A stretch of DNA of 64,000 nucleotides from Thiohalocapsa marina. GTDB lineage: Bacteria; Pseudomonadota; Gammaproteobacteria; Chromatiales; Chromatiaceae. The stretch is from assembly GCF_008632335.1 (NCBI RefSeq), contig NZ_VWXX01000005.1, forward strand, positions 155,032-219,031, given 5' to 3'. A model generated the notes under the pieces. The model worked only from the letters and a program-made list of their open reading frames with translations, did not search any database and was not told the DNA's origin. Of this stretch, positions 22,278 to 31,718 are shown piece by piece. The translations under genes and the position numbers were made by a program. Numbering within the stretch: position 1 is the stretch's first letter; each line of letters starts with the position of its first letter.

Positions 22278-23216
22278 TCAGAACCGTCCGCCGATCTCCA
22301 GACCGACCAGCGCGGCCGGATCCTGATCCTCGCTGTAAAGCCGTCGACCGCCCTCGTCTTCCACCCGCAGCTCGCCGTTCAGCGCGGCACCGGCATACAG
22401 CCGCAGCCCGAGGCCCGGCGAGAACCGGCGGCCGATGCTCGCGAGCACCGGAATGCTGCGGTGCTCACCCACCCCGGCGGCGAAGGTCCCGTTGCGGTCA
22501 AGCCGGAACCGGTCCGAGCGGTAGGCGGCACCGAGGGCGAGCTCGAAGCCCGAGTCCAGCGCATAGCTGATTTGAAGCCCTGCGGGACCTGAGGGGCTGG
22601 TGGCGGCGGGATTGGACAGGCGCAGCCGGTCGGTGATGCGCCAGTCGACCATGATGAAGGGAAAGGCGCTGGTCTCTTCGATCCGCTCGTAGATACCGAC
22701 CCCGAGCCCCAGGGTCAGATCGGGCCGCATGGAACGGGCCACCGCCAGGCTGGCACCGTACTCCAGGCTATCGGAAAAGCGTGCGCCGGATTCGCCGGCG
22801 GATTCGATGCTCGGTGTCAGGCTCAGCAGCCAGCCCCCCTGAGTGGACAGACTGTAGGGCACCGCCACGCCATAGCGGTAGACCTCGCCCCAAGGCTTCC
22901 TGCCACCGAAGGGGCCTCCGAAGGCGCCCAGGCCGTTGAAGTCCCAGTCGCGATAATCGAAGCGCAGGCGCAATCCCAGTGAGGAGCGCTCGTCGAGCGC
23001 CCAACGGTGTCCGATGGATGTCAGCACACCGGTATAGCCCGCATCGCCGCCGGAATCGAGGTCGGCACTGGCCTCGTGCACGGGCACCACGGCGTAGCTG
23101 GTGCCAGAGGCTGCGAGCACCGGGGCCGGTACCACGGCGGGCAGCGTGGCCGTCAGGACGGCGATGATGCCCAGCGGTGCAGCCAGAGGGGCCGCGAACA
23201 TACGAAGAATCTGCAA
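22278..23216 (-). CDS. Predicted outer-membrane beta-barrel protein
   Basis: About 312 residues. A hydrophobic signal peptide (GIIAVLTATLPAVVPAPVLA ending AASG) is followed by alternating-residue strands typical of a barrel: LGLRLRFDYRDWDFNGLG, LTLGLGVGIYERI, FELALGAAYRSDRFRLD and LGLRLYAGAALNGELRV, finishing in GLEIGGRF with the C-terminal Phe usual for outer-membrane proteins. It may belong to the DUF6268 group; function unknown. The start is uncertain: TTG at 23216 has GGGAG nine bases upstream, ATG at 23201 gives the same mature protein. Its stop abuts the stop of the convergent reductase gene. Confidence 0.7.
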   Translation of the reverse strand: MQILRMFAAPLAAPLGIIAVLTATLPAVVPAPVLAASGTSYAVVPVHEASADLDSGGDAGYTGVLTSIGHRWALDERSSLGLRLRFDYRDWDFNGLGAFGGPFGGRKPWGEVYRYGVAVPYSLSTQGGWLLSLTPSIESAGESGARFSDSLEYGASLAVARSMRPDLTLGLGVGIYERIEETSAFPFIMVDWRITDRLRLSNPAATSPSGPAGLQISYALDSGFELALGAAYRSDRFRLDRNGTFAAGVGEHRSIPVLASIGRRFSPGLGLRLYAGAALNGELRVEDEGGRRLYSEDQDPAALVGLEIGGRF

Positions 23217-23454
23217 GGTCGGAATCTCCCAATGGGGCGAACGTGCCAGCCTCACCCACCATCATCGCACCTAGCAAGCATCCGGGACTGGGCAGTCGCG
23301 ACAGAAAATCTAGCCGCCGTCGTGCCTGTACGGTCATGACGACTCTGGGTAGACTGGGGCAATGCTAATTTTTGGCCCGGACCGGATCAAGGCGGCGAAA
23401 CAATCAGCGCCCCCCTGGGCCTTCCTGTATCAACCCGAGCCGTTCGACACGACC

Positions 23455-23937
23455 ATGATAAATCTCCGCTACCTACCCCTGTTACTGCTGTTTGCCATCG
23501 CCCCCGCCCTGGCGGCGCCGTTGGACGTGGGCGACGCCCTGCCGGCGATGACCCTCGAAGATCAGCACGGCGTCGGCCATGCCGTCGACGACCAGGTGAA
23601 ACTGATCGTTTTCTCCGCCGATCGCGCCGGCTCCAAGGTGGTCGAGGCCGCGCTGGAGGGCTGGGATGACGACCGGCTGGCCGCCGCCGGGATCCGCTAC
23701 GTGGCGGACATCAGCGGCATGCCGGGGCCGATCACCCGCCTGTTCGCGCTGCCGTCGATGCGCAAGCAGCCCTATGCCATCCTGCTGGGGCGGGAACCGG
23801 CGCAAACCGAGGCCCTTCCGCGACAGGAGGATGCCGTGACCCTGATCCACCTGCAGGACGGCACGATCAGGGCGGTGGCCTTCGTGCAGACTTCCCAAGC
23901 GCTGGCTGAACGGCTGGCTGAAGCACAGGCCGACTGA
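23455..23937 (+). CDS. Secreted thioredoxin-fold-like protein, function unknown
   Basis: 160 residues from ATG at 23455. A signal peptide (LRYLPLLLLFAIAPALA, cleavage after ALA) precedes PLDVGDALPAMTLEDQHGVG, the opening pattern of AhpC/TlpA-type thioredoxin folds, and VKLIVFSADRAGSKVVEAAL, where the redox CxxC would be but is absent. The rest (ISGMPGPITRLFALPSMRKQ, YAILLGREPAQ) matches small periplasmic proteins usually annotated as hypothetical. It therefore looks like a redox-dead thioredoxin-like protein. A 31-residue longer reading is possible but would bury the signal peptide. Confidence 0.65.
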   Translation: MINLRYLPLLLLFAIAPALAAPLDVGDALPAMTLEDQHGVGHAVDDQVKLIVFSADRAGSKVVEAALEGWDDDRLAAAGIRYVADISGMPGPITRLFALPSMRKQPYAILLGREPAQTEALPRQEDAVTLIHLQDGTIRAVAFVQTSQALAERLAEAQAD

Positions 23938-24090
23938 CAAGCCGAACACCAGGCAGAGAAACCGGCCGATAAACAGGCCGGACATCAGACTGAGCCGCTG
24001 GCCGAGGGACCGGCAGCCTGACATCGGGCGCCTCGGTTCGGTTCAACGAGCCTGGTTCCGATGTCGGGCGCTGGATGCCGAGGGCCTTGC

Positions 24091-25488
24091 TCACGCCCTC
24101 GGTATGACCTCCTCCGGTGTGATCCGGATGCCGTCCGTCAGGTCCCTCGGCGGCGAAACGATCACCCGATCGCCCGCCTGCACACCGCGGGTGACCTGTA
24201 CCTGCTGATCATTGCCGATTCCAAGCGTGACCGGCGTCAGCAGGGCCTTGCCACCGACCACGCGATACAGGGCCCAGCCCACCCCTTCGCCGCCGCTGGG
24301 CCATTTGCCACTCGCACGCAACAGCGCCAGACGCGGCACGGACAGCGCGTCCTGACGGCTATCGATGTAGACCCGTGCATGCACGCGGTAGTCGATGCCC
24401 AGATGCCGCCCGGTCGCGGCCAGCTTGTCCAGCTCGCCGTCGTCGAACGCGACCTTCACCGAGACCCGCTGTTGCTCGACCCCCAGCGACGACACCTTGG
24501 TGAATCCCTGGGGATCCACCCGCGTCACGTGACCGGCCAGGGTCAGGTCGCCCAAGGCCGGACCGTGGATGTCGACCCTGTCGCCCGGGCGGACCAGGCC
24601 GGCGTCGTCGCTGAGCAGGTCCACCTGCACGCGCAGCCCGTCTGGATCGCCCAGGGTCAGCAGCAGGGTGCCGGCGGGCAACACGCGCTCGCTCTCGATC
24701 AGGCGTTCCAGCACGACGCCGGCTAACGGCGCGATGATCTGCGCCCTGGCCAGACGCCGCTGCGCCTCCCCGACACGCGCCTGGGCCGCGGCCCGCTGCT
24801 GTTCCAGCACTGCCGCCTGCAGTTGCTTGCGTGCCAGATAGTCCTGCACATACTTCGGCCCGAGCTCGAAGATTTGCTGCACGACCGTGATCATCTGGTG
24901 GTTCAACTCGGAGACCGCCAGATCGACCTCCGCCTCGGAGCTCTCGGTCTTTGCGCGGCGGTATTTTTCCTCCGCCACGGCACCCTGTTTGCGCAGCGTC
25001 TCCTCGGCCTCGGTCCACCAAAGGGCGAAGTCCAGGTGCGCCTGATTGGCAGCGATCAGGGCCTGCGCCGACTGCTCCAGCGTGCCCACGGCGGCGATCC
25101 AGTCCAGCAACTCCTGCAGCGCGGTCTCTTCGAGGCGGTTGTCGGTCAATACCGCCAGCTCCGCGTCCACCTGCGCCAGCTCTGCCTGAGCGACCTCCAG
25201 CGCCGCCTGTAGGTCGTCGCTGACCAGCCGCGCCAGCACCTCGCCGGCGGCAACACGGGTACCCGGCTCGACGGTGATGGCCTCGACCCGACAATCGAAG
25301 GGCATGGTCAGACGCGCGATACGCGGCAGGGTGGTCCGTGCCCGCTCCTCCACATAACTGAGGATCTCTCCCGCCGTGACCTTCACCACCTGCACCGGCG
25401 GACCGGGCCGCAAGGCCGCGTGCAGCGCATAACCACCGATCAGCAGAACGAACGCAGCAAGGCCAAGCCAGAGATTGCGGTGTTTCAT
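24091..25488 (-). CDS. HlyD/RND-type periplasmic adaptor of an ABC exporter
   Basis: Membrane fusion protein of 465 residues. One N-terminal helix (WLGLAAFVLLIGGYALHAAL), then the lipoyl/barrel-sandwich half (FDCRVEAITVEPGTRVAAGE), a long coiled-coil hairpin (about residues 95-235, rich in Gln, Glu and Ala), the second lipoyl half (IIAPLAGVVLERLIESERVL) and a beta-barrel/MP domain. It would bridge the inner-membrane ABC transporter encoded upstream (25657 and 28242) to an outer-membrane channel. It is third in that operon; 168 bases of repeat sequence separate it from the permease gene. Confidence 0.85.
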   Translation of the reverse strand: MKHRNLWLGLAAFVLLIGGYALHAALRPGPPVQVVKVTAGEILSYVEERARTTLPRIARLTMPFDCRVEAITVEPGTRVAAGEVLARLVSDDLQAALEVAQAELAQVDAELAVLTDNRLEETALQELLDWIAAVGTLEQSAQALIAANQAHLDFALWWTEAEETLRKQGAVAEEKYRRAKTESSEAEVDLAVSELNHQMITVVQQIFELGPKYVQDYLARKQLQAAVLEQQRAAAQARVGEAQRRLARAQIIAPLAGVVLERLIESERVLPAGTLLLTLGDPDGLRVQVDLLSDDAGLVRPGDRVDIHGPALGDLTLAGHVTRVDPQGFTKVSSLGVEQQRVSVKVAFDDGELDKLAATGRHLGIDYRVHARVYIDSRQDALSVPRLALLRASGKWPSGGEGVGWALYRVVGGKALLTPVTLGIGNDQQVQVTRGVQAGDRVIVSPPRDLTDGIRITPEEVIPRA

Positions 25489-25504
25489 CAGTTTCTCCTG
25501 TCCC

Positions 25505-25613
25505 GAATTAACCGCAGAGCCGCAGAGTGCGCATATAAAACAAATGGTTACAGAAAGTTTATTCTGCTTAATCTTTCTTCTCTGCGTCCTCTGCGCCTCA
25601 GCGGTTCGAATTC
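25505..25613. repeat. CGCAGAG imperfect inverted repeat, copy 2
   Basis: Lies in the gap between permease and adaptor genes. The left end reads GAATTAACCGCAGAGCCGCA and the right end CTGCGCCTCAGCGGTTCGAA followed by TTC, so the outermost bases GAATT/AATTC are also inverted. The AT-rich centre (about 60 bases) carries no ORF. Same family as 563, 28087 and 31582. Confidence 0.8.
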
Positions 25614-25624
25614 AACGCCAGCGG

Positions 25625-25655
25625 TGCGGCTGGCGGCTGGTGGCTGGAGGCTTCT
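25625..25655 (+). repeat. GGCGGCTGG short repeat, copy 1
   Basis: TGCGGCTGGCGGCTGGTGGC followed by TGGAGGCTTC. Further copies are at 28038-28073 (inverted) and 28214-28244. It sits just after the stop-proximal end of the permease gene and next to the CGCAGAG element. Confidence 0.65.
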
Positions 25656-25656
25656 C

Positions 25657-28035
25657 TCACTCCTTCATGCTCAATGCCTCATTCCAGTGCATGCAGTTGA
25701 TCCGCCGCTGCACGATCAGTTGGGCGATCAGCACGAAGGCGATGGCCAGGCCGATGGACCAGAACCACCCGGCGGGGGTGATCACCGAAGGCATCATGTA
25801 CAGGTCGTTCTTGTACTGAGCGTTCATGCCCAGCAGCATCCACCAGCCCAGGGGCAGACCCAGCAGGATGCCGCCGAGATTCAGCACCAGCGTCTCGCGC
25901 AGGTACATGGCCCCCACCTCGCCGTTGCGGTAACCCAGCACCCGGTAGGTGGCCAGTTCGCGCTGACGCTCGATGAGGCTGATCAGGGCGCCGTTGAGGA
26001 TGGCGCCGAAGAAGATCACGGCGCCGAACAGGATCATGACATAGGCCATGCTGCCCATCTTGACGACGAAGGTCTGCCACATGTTGGCGCGTTCCTCGGC
26101 CATGTCCTGTACGCTGAGCAGCGTCGGCAGGCGCTTGAGCTCCGTGTAGAAGGCGGTGCGCTCCGCCGGTGTCTGCGCCGTTCGCAGACGCACCGCAGAG
26201 ACGGCGGCGGACTCGCCGATGAGGCGATTCAGGTAGTCGTAATCGGCGTAGACCCCCAGGCCGAATAGACTGTCCACCAGATCCGCAACCGGTACCTGTA
26301 GCGGGGTCTGCAGGCCCTTGGTCGGCAGCAGCCAGACGCTGTCGCCGACGGCCAGGTCCAGCTGTTCCGCCAGCCGGCGCGCCATGAGCAATCCCTGCGG
26401 CGGGATCGGCACCACCGAGCCGTCGGTATTGGTGGGCAGGGTCATGGTGGCGTCCGGCGTCACGCCGACAACCGCGCCGCGGTGGCGATGATTGGCGTTG
26501 ACCAGGGTGGCGGAGACGACGAACAGCGGCTCCGCCCGCAACACGCCCGGCAGACGGCGGGCCTCGGTCAGCGCACCGGCATCCAGGTCATCGCGAAAGC
26601 TTACCGCGTAATCTGCCAGCAGCACCTTGTCGAACTGGAACTGCACCATGTATTTCAGCGAGTCCAGCATGCCGAATGTGCTGACCAGCAGTGCCGTGCC
26701 CAGCGCGGCGGCCACCACGCCCACCCCGGAGCGCACGCGGTTGCGGAACAGGCTGCGCAGGGCCATCTGCCAGTAGAATCCGACCCGCCGCCAGGCGCCG
26801 GTCCAGCGTTCCAGCACAATGGCGCCACCCTCGGGCGGCGGCGGTGGGCGCATGGCCTCGGCGGGATCCAGCCTGGTGATGGCGCGGACCCCGTTCACCG
26901 ACCCGAGCACCGCAAACACCAGTGCCAGGGCCACTGCGGCGGCCATCAGCCCCGGATAGAGCCGGTTGGACAGGTTCGGAAAGGTGAAGAAGCCCTGATA
27001 GAAGGCTGTAAGGCCGGCGGCCAGCAGGTAGCCCAGCAGCAGGCCGAGAGCGGCGCCGATCAGGCCGACGATGACGCCGACCTGGATGAAGTGCGAGAAC
27101 AGCGCGCGGTTGTCGTAGCCCAGGGCCTTGAGCGTACCCACCACCACTCGCTGCTGGGCGGCCAGTCGCATCATCAGCACGTTCAGCACCAGCGCGGACA
27201 CCGACAGGAAGATCAGCGGCATCATCGCCGCCATGGTACTCAGCCCGCCCAGCTCCGCGGTCAGGTTGAGATTGGAGTCCTGCTGCTTCAGCGGGGTCAC
27301 GGCAAAGACACCGAAGGGATGCAGTTGCTCCGCGAGGGCCTGCAAAACCGGCTCCGGCGCCTGTCGGGCCGCCGGGGTCAGCCGGCCGACCAGGCTGTTG
27401 GCGGCGCCATCCATGCCCAGCACGTCCTCGGCAAAGGGCCGCGCCAGGTAGAAGACACCGTAGTTGGCCGGATCCGGAACGATGCCGCCGGGGGGAATCA
27501 GGTAGACGAATTCCGCCGAGATGCCGATGCCGACGATCCGCAAGGTGCGCTGCTGACCATCCAATGTCAGGCGCAACGGATCTCCGGGGCTGAGCCCGCG
27601 TGCGTCGGCGAAGGCCCGGGAGACAATGACCTCGTTCTCCCCATCGGCGCTGAACCAGCTGCCGGCGGTCAGTACCAGATCATTGATCACCGGCGTGCGC
27701 GTTGCAGGCATGCTCAGCAACAGGCCGGAGACGGGCTCGCTGACCCCCGGCAGATCGACGATGACCGGCCGCGAAAGGCGGCTGCGCAGCTCGGCCACGC
27801 CGTCGATGGCCTGCACCGCCGCCAACGCCGACAGCGGCAGTTTCTTCAGGTCCACCCAGAAGTCCGCCAGACGGCACTGGGCGTAGTAGGCATCCCGCGC
27901 CGAGGTGAGATTGTTGGTGGTGGTCTGCAGGCCCACCAGGGCCGCGATGCCGAAGGCGACGATGGCCACCACTGCCGCCAGCATGCCCCGGGCAGCGACG
28001 AAATCCCGCCGCAGCTTGCGCGCGAGGATGGTCAT
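25657..28035 (-). CDS. FtsX-like ABC transporter permease (two FtsX domains)
   Basis: Inner-membrane permease of about 792 residues with the layout of duplicated MacB/FtsX-type permeases: an N-terminal helix (MLAAVVAIVAFGIAALVGL), a large periplasmic domain, four-helix FtsX core (about 265-410), a second long helix and periplasmic domain, and a second FtsX core at the C-terminus (MILFGAVIFFGAILNGALIS, GILLGLPLGWWMLLG). Works with the ATPase at 28242 and the adaptor at 24091 to export an unknown substrate, perhaps lipid or peptide. ATG at 28035 has GGAGG seven bases upstream; that ribosome site lies inside a GGCGGCTGG repeat. Confidence 0.88.
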   Translation of the reverse strand: MTILARKLRRDFVAARGMLAAVVAIVAFGIAALVGLQTTTNNLTSARDAYYAQCRLADFWVDLKKLPLSALAAVQAIDGVAELRSRLSRPVIVDLPGVSEPVSGLLLSMPATRTPVINDLVLTAGSWFSADGENEVIVSRAFADARGLSPGDPLRLTLDGQQRTLRIVGIGISAEFVYLIPPGGIVPDPANYGVFYLARPFAEDVLGMDGAANSLVGRLTPAARQAPEPVLQALAEQLHPFGVFAVTPLKQQDSNLNLTAELGGLSTMAAMMPLIFLSVSALVLNVLMMRLAAQQRVVVGTLKALGYDNRALFSHFIQVGVIVGLIGAALGLLLGYLLAAGLTAFYQGFFTFPNLSNRLYPGLMAAAVALALVFAVLGSVNGVRAITRLDPAEAMRPPPPPEGGAIVLERWTGAWRRVGFYWQMALRSLFRNRVRSGVGVVAAALGTALLVSTFGMLDSLKYMVQFQFDKVLLADYAVSFRDDLDAGALTEARRLPGVLRAEPLFVVSATLVNANHRHRGAVVGVTPDATMTLPTNTDGSVVPIPPQGLLMARRLAEQLDLAVGDSVWLLPTKGLQTPLQVPVADLVDSLFGLGVYADYDYLNRLIGESAAVSAVRLRTAQTPAERTAFYTELKRLPTLLSVQDMAEERANMWQTFVVKMGSMAYVMILFGAVIFFGAILNGALISLIERQRELATYRVLGYRNGEVGAMYLRETLVLNLGGILLGLPLGWWMLLGMNAQYKNDLYMMPSVITPAGWFWSIGLAIAFVLIAQLIVQRRINCMHWNEALSMKE

Positions 28036-28037
28036 TG

Positions 28038-28073
28038 GGAAGCCTCCAGCCGCCAGCACCCAGCCGCCAGCGG
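28038..28073 (-). repeat. GGCGGCTGG short repeat, copy 2 (carries the permease ribosome site)
   Basis: On the minus strand it reads CCGCTGGCGGCTGGGTGCTG followed by GCGGCTGGAGGCTTCC. Its GGAGG is spaced seven bases from the permease ATG, so the inserted repeat supplies the Shine-Dalgarno sequence. Confidence 0.65.
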
Positions 28074-28086
28074 AAGAGCCCCAGCC

Positions 28087-28177
28087 AAGCGCCGAGGCGC
28101 TGAGAACGCAGAGATCCTATGAAACAAGCGACAGCCACGCGCGCTTTTCTCTGCGCTCTCTGCGACTCTGCGGTTCA
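28087..28177. repeat. CGCAGAG imperfect inverted repeat, copy 3
   Basis: Left arm AAGCGCCGAGGCGCTGAGAA then CGCAGAGA; right arm TCTCTGCGCTCTCTGCGACT then CTGCGGTTCAT. It lies between the ATPase and permease genes, bracketed by two GGCGGCTGG copies in opposite orientation. Confidence 0.75.
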
Positions 28178-28213
28178 TCACTGCGCGCCGAGTGGCGTAG
28201 GTGATCATTCGTC

Positions 28214-28244
28214 TACTGGCGGCTGGGGGCTGGCAGCTTCTTCA
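28214..28244 (+). repeat. GGCGGCTGG short repeat, copy 3
   Basis: Reads TACTGGCGGCTGGGGGCTGG then CAGCTTCTTC; the end of the ATPase gene runs into it, encoding the last residue or two. Confidence 0.6.
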
Positions 28245-28970
28245 CCAACTGATCTCCGCCGCGCATGCCCGGCGCGTATTGCGCGTTGCGGTGATGCCGT
28301 TCATGGTCAGGTGCAGCACCGCATGGGCGAGCTGGGCCACGGGCGCGGCATGGGTGACGATGACGATGGTCGCGCCGGTCTGTTCGTTCAGGCGCGTCAG
28401 CAGATCGAGCACATGGCGGCCGGTGTTGGCGTCAAGCGCGCCGGTGGGTTCGTCACAGAAGACCACCAGCGGGTTCTTGGCCAGGGCCCGGGCAATGGAG
28501 ACCCGCTGCTGCTGGCCACCGGAGAGCTGGGCGGGAAAATGGTCGCGCCGGTCGTCGAGTCCCACCAGTCGCAGGGCCTCCGCCGGGTCCATGGGGTCGT
28601 CGGCGATCTGGGTTGCCGTCTCGACGTTCTCCAACGCCGTCAGCGTCGGCACCAGGTTGTAGAACTGGAAGACGAAGCCGACGGAGCGCCGGCGGTATTC
28701 GGTGAGGTGGCGGTCGTCCAGCACCGCCAGGTTCCGACCTTCGCACCAGACCTCGCCCCGAGTAGGACGGTCGATGCCGCCGATGATGTTCAGCAAGGTG
28801 CTCTTGCCCGCCCCGGAGGCCCCCAGGATCACGCTCAACTCACCCCGGCGGATCTCCAGGTCGATGCCCCGCAGCACCGGTGTTTCCACATCGCCGGAGC
28901 AATAGGTCTTGTGCACATCCACGCAGCGGATGGCAATGTCAGGGTCGGCTGTAGCATTATTGCCCATCAC
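28242..28970 (-). CDS. ABC transporter ATP-binding protein (LolD/MacB type)
   Basis: Cytosolic ATPase of 242 residues: Walker A GASGAGKST, Q-loop FVFQFYNLVPTLTALENV, signature LSGGQQQR, Walker B VVFCDEPTGALD and switch His in IVTHAAPVAQ. The FYNLVPTLTALENV stretch is typical of the LolD/MacB/YknY subfamily that pairs with FtsX-like permeases. First gene of the ATPase-permease-adaptor operon. Its C-terminal tail after MNGITATRN is irregular and ends where a repeat begins, suggesting repeat insertion changed the end. Confidence 0.92.
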   Translation of the reverse strand: MMGNNATADPDIAIRCVDVHKTYCSGDVETPVLRGIDLEIRRGELSVILGASGAGKSTLLNIIGGIDRPTRGEVWCEGRNLAVLDDRHLTEYRRRSVGFVFQFYNLVPTLTALENVETATQIADDPMDPAEALRLVGLDDRRDHFPAQLSGGQQQRVSIARALAKNPLVVFCDEPTGALDANTGRHVLDLLTRLNEQTGATIVIVTHAAPVAQLAHAVLHLTMNGITATRNTRRACAAEISW

Positions 28971-29201
28971 TGGTCGTCCGGCTTGCGCCCGATGAGGGCG
29001 ATACTTGAAAAGTAGCCTGTTTTCCGCTGGATCGCCATTCGCGCTTGCGCGGAGTCTGCTGACGGGGTTGCAAGTTCAATCCTTACCATTGACAGATTCC
29101 TTCAGTGCCCCGTGTTGCCATAAGCTATTCTTTTCTGTTTACGCGGCCCAGCCTTCGCCGGCCGTGGTGACATTAGGCGATGTTTCCAAAGGAGATCGAC
29201 G
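28971..29201. other. Divergent promoter region of ABC operon and ppsA
   Basis: 231 bases between divergent genes. A TTGACA at 29091-29096 is seen but no matching -10 at normal distance. The last bases contain AAAGGAG, the ribosome site of ppsA. Nothing else recognisable. Confidence 0.4.
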
Positions 29202-31577
29202 ATGGCTGACTATGTGCGCTGGCTGAGTGAATTGGGCATGGACGACGTGGGCGTCGTCGGCGGCAAGAATGCCTCCCTGGGCGAGATGATCCAGCATCTG
29301 ACCAAGGTCGGCGTGCAGGTGCCGGGGGGGTTCGCAACGACGGCTGATGCCTATCGCGACTTCCTGGCCATCAGCGGCCTGGACAAGCGCATCGCCGACG
29401 AGCTCGAGAACCTGGACGTCAACGACATCGCCGCCCTCAGCGAGGCCGGTCCGAAGATCCGCGGCTGGATCATCGAGCAGCCCTTCCAGCCGGAGCTGGA
29501 CCAGGCCATCGCGGCCGCCTATCAGGAGCTCACCGCCCAGGCCGGCAACGCCGACTGCTCCTGGGCCGTGCGCTCCTCCGCCACCGCCGAGGACCTGCCG
29601 GACGCCTCCTTCGCCGGCCAGCAGGAGACCTTCCTGAACGTGCATGGGCTGGACAACATCAAGCACCGCATCAAGGAAGTCTTCGCGTCACTCTATAACG
29701 ACCGCGCCATCTCCTACCGCGTGCACAAGGGCTTCACCCACGCCGAGGTGGCCCTGTCCGCCGGCATCCAGCGCATGGTACGCAGCGATCTGGCCGCCAG
29801 CGGCGTGGTCTTCACGCTCGACACCGAGTCCGGCTTCCGCGACGCGGTGTTCGTCACCGCGAGCTATGGTCTTGGCGAAATGGTTGTCCAGGGCGCCGTG
29901 AACCCGGACGAGTTCTATGTGCACAAGCCGACGCTGGCTGCCGGCCGGCCCGCCATCCTGCGCCGCACCGTGGGCGACAAGGCCATTCGCATGGTCTATG
30001 CCGAGCCGGGCAGCAACCCGCCGGTGCGCACCGAGGACGTGCCCGAGGCGGACCGCCTAAAGTTCAGCATCAGCGACGAAGAGATCGAAAACCTCGCCCG
30101 CCAGGCGGTGCTGATCGAGCAGCATTATGGCCGGCCCATGGACATCGAATGGGCCAAGGACGGCAACGACGGCAAGATCTACGTGGTGCAGGCGCGCCCG
30201 GAAACGGTGCAGAGCCGCACCGGCCAGGTCATCGAGCGCTATCACCTGCAGGGCAAGGGCGAGGTGCTCTCCACCGGGCGCAGCATCGGCCACCGCATCG
30301 GTGCCGGCAAGGCCCGCGTGGTTGAGTCCATCCGCGACATGGAGCATGTGCAGCCCGGCGACGTGCTGGTGACGGACATGACCGACCCGGACTGGGAGCC
30401 GATCATGAAGCGCGCCGCGGCCATCGTCACCAATCGCGGCGGGCGCACCTGTCACGCGGCCATCATCGCCCGCGAACTCGGCGTACCGGCCGTGGTGGGA
30501 TGCAACGATGCCACCGACCGCATCACCGATGGCGCCGAGGTCACCGTCTCCTGCGCCGAGGGCGACACGGGCTACATCTACGCCGGCGCCCTGCCCTTCG
30601 AGCACAAGACCATCGAGCTCGAGAACATGCCGGCCTCGCCGGTGAAGGTGATGATGAACGTCGGCAATCCGGAGCGTGCCTTCGCCTTTGCCGCCACGCC
30701 CAACGCCGGCATCGGCCTGGCGCGGCTTGAGTTCATTATCAACAACACCATCGGCATTCATCCGAAGGCGCTGCTGGAATTCGACGCCCTGCCGGAGGAC
30801 CTGCGCGCGCAGATCGCGCCGCGCATCGCGGCCTACCCGAGCCCGCGGGACTTCTACGTCATGCGCCTGATCGAGGGCATCTCGACCCTGACCGCGGCCT
30901 TCGCGCCGCATCCGGTCATCGTGCGCATGTCCGACTTCAAGTCCAACGAGTACGCCAACCTCATCGCCGGCCCGCGCTACGAGCCGGACGAGGAAAACCC
31001 GATGATCGGCTTCCGCGGCGCCGGGCGCTATGTGGCCGACAACTTCAAGGAGTGCTTCCGCATGGAGTGCGAGGCCCTGCGTTATGTACGCGACGAGATG
31101 GGGCTGACCAACCTGCAGATCATGATCCCCTTCGTGCGTACCCTGGGTCAGGCCAAGGCCGTCACCGAGGCGCTGGCCGCCGAGGGTCTGGAGCGCGGAA
31201 AGAATGGCCTCAAGCTGATCATGATGTGCGAGATCCCGTCCAACGCCGTGCTGGCTGAGGAGTTCCTTGAATATTTTGACGGCTTCTCCATCGGCTCCAA
31301 CGACATGACCCAGCTCACCCTGGGCCTGGACCGCGACTCCAGCCTGGTGGCCGAGCACTTCGACGAGCGCGACCCGGCGGTGAAGAAGATGCTGTCCATG
31401 GCTATACAGGCCTGCCGCGCCCAGGGCAAGTACGTTGGCATCTGCGGCCAGGGCCCGTCGGACCATGCCGACTTCGCCGACTGGCTGGTGCAGCAGGGCA
31501 TCGAGAGCGTCTCGCTCAACCCCGACACCGTCATCGACACCTGGATCTATCTGTCCGAACAGGCGAGCAATCGTTGA
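29202..31577 (+). CDS. ppsA: Phosphoenolpyruvate synthase
   Basis: Converts pyruvate, ATP and water to PEP, AMP and phosphate for gluconeogenesis. 791 residues: N-terminal ATP-grasp domain ([31 protein letters not shown]), central swivelling His domain with the phospho-His in [17 protein letters not shown], and C-terminal PEP-binding barrel ending with [18 protein letters not shown] and the catalytic Cys region [16 protein letters not shown] lies seven bases before the ATG. Family size matches E. coli PpsA (792). A CGCAGAG repeat follows directly after the stop. Confidence 0.97.
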   Translation: MADYVRWLSELGMDDVGVVGGKNASLGEMIQHLTKVGVQVPGGFATTADAYRDFLAISGLDKRIADELENLDVNDIAALSEAGPKIRGWIIEQPFQPELDQAIAAAYQELTAQAGNADCSWAVRSSATAEDLPDASFAGQQETFLNVHGLDNIKHRIKEVFASLYNDRAISYRVHKGFTHAEVALSAGIQRMVRSDLAASGVVFTLDTESGFRDAVFVTASYGLGEMVVQGAVNPDEFYVHKPTLAAGRPAILRRTVGDKAIRMVYAEPGSNPPVRTEDVPEADRLKFSISDEEIENLARQAVLIEQHYGRPMDIEWAKDGNDGKIYVVQARPETVQSRTGQVIERYHLQGKGEVLSTGRSIGHRIGAGKARVVESIRDMEHVQPGDVLVTDMTDPDWEPIMKRAAAIVTNRGGRTCHAAIIARELGVPAVVGCNDATDRITDGAEVTVSCAEGDTGYIYAGALPFEHKTIELENMPASPVKVMMNVGNPERAFAFAATPNAGIGLARLEFIINNTIGIHPKALLEFDALPEDLRAQIAPRIAAYPSPRDFYVMRLIEGISTLTAAFAPHPVIVRMSDFKSNEYANLIAGPRYEPDEENPMIGFRGAGRYVADNFKECFRMECEALRYVRDEMGLTNLQIMIPFVRTLGQAKAVTEALAAEGLERGKNGLKLIMMCEIPSNAVLAEEFLEYFDGFSIGSNDMTQLTLGLDRDSSLVAEHFDERDPAVKKMLSMAIQACRAQGKYVGICGQGPSDHADFADWLVQQGIESVSLNPDTVIDTWIYLSEQASNR

Positions 31578-31581
31578 GCAG

Positions 31582-31680
31582 GTTAACCGCAGAGTCGCAG
31601 AGGGGGGGAGAAGAGTAGGGAAAACGTAGGGGTCGAATCCTTTGCGTATTCTCTGCGTCCTCCGCGCCTCTGCGGTTTAC
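31582..31680. repeat. CGCAGAG imperfect inverted repeat, copy 4
   Basis: Left arm GTTAACCGCAGAGTCGCAGA, right arm CTCTGCGTCCTCCGCGCCTC then TGCGGTTTAC. It fills most of the gap between the convergent ppsA and ilvD genes. Confidence 0.8.
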
Positions 31681-31718
31681 CCGCATCGACGCTGGGCTGT
31701 AGTTAATCGGCTTCCACG

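Noticed and set aside
26482..28122. 546-codon plus-strand frame opposite the FtsX permease
   Set aside because: Gln/His/Arg-rich antisense translation; runs through the repeat region; no domain.
25625..28244. GGCGGCTGG repeats as part of a CRISPR array
   Set aside because: Only three copies at irregular spacing, in different orientations and tied to gene junctions; no spacers or cas genes.
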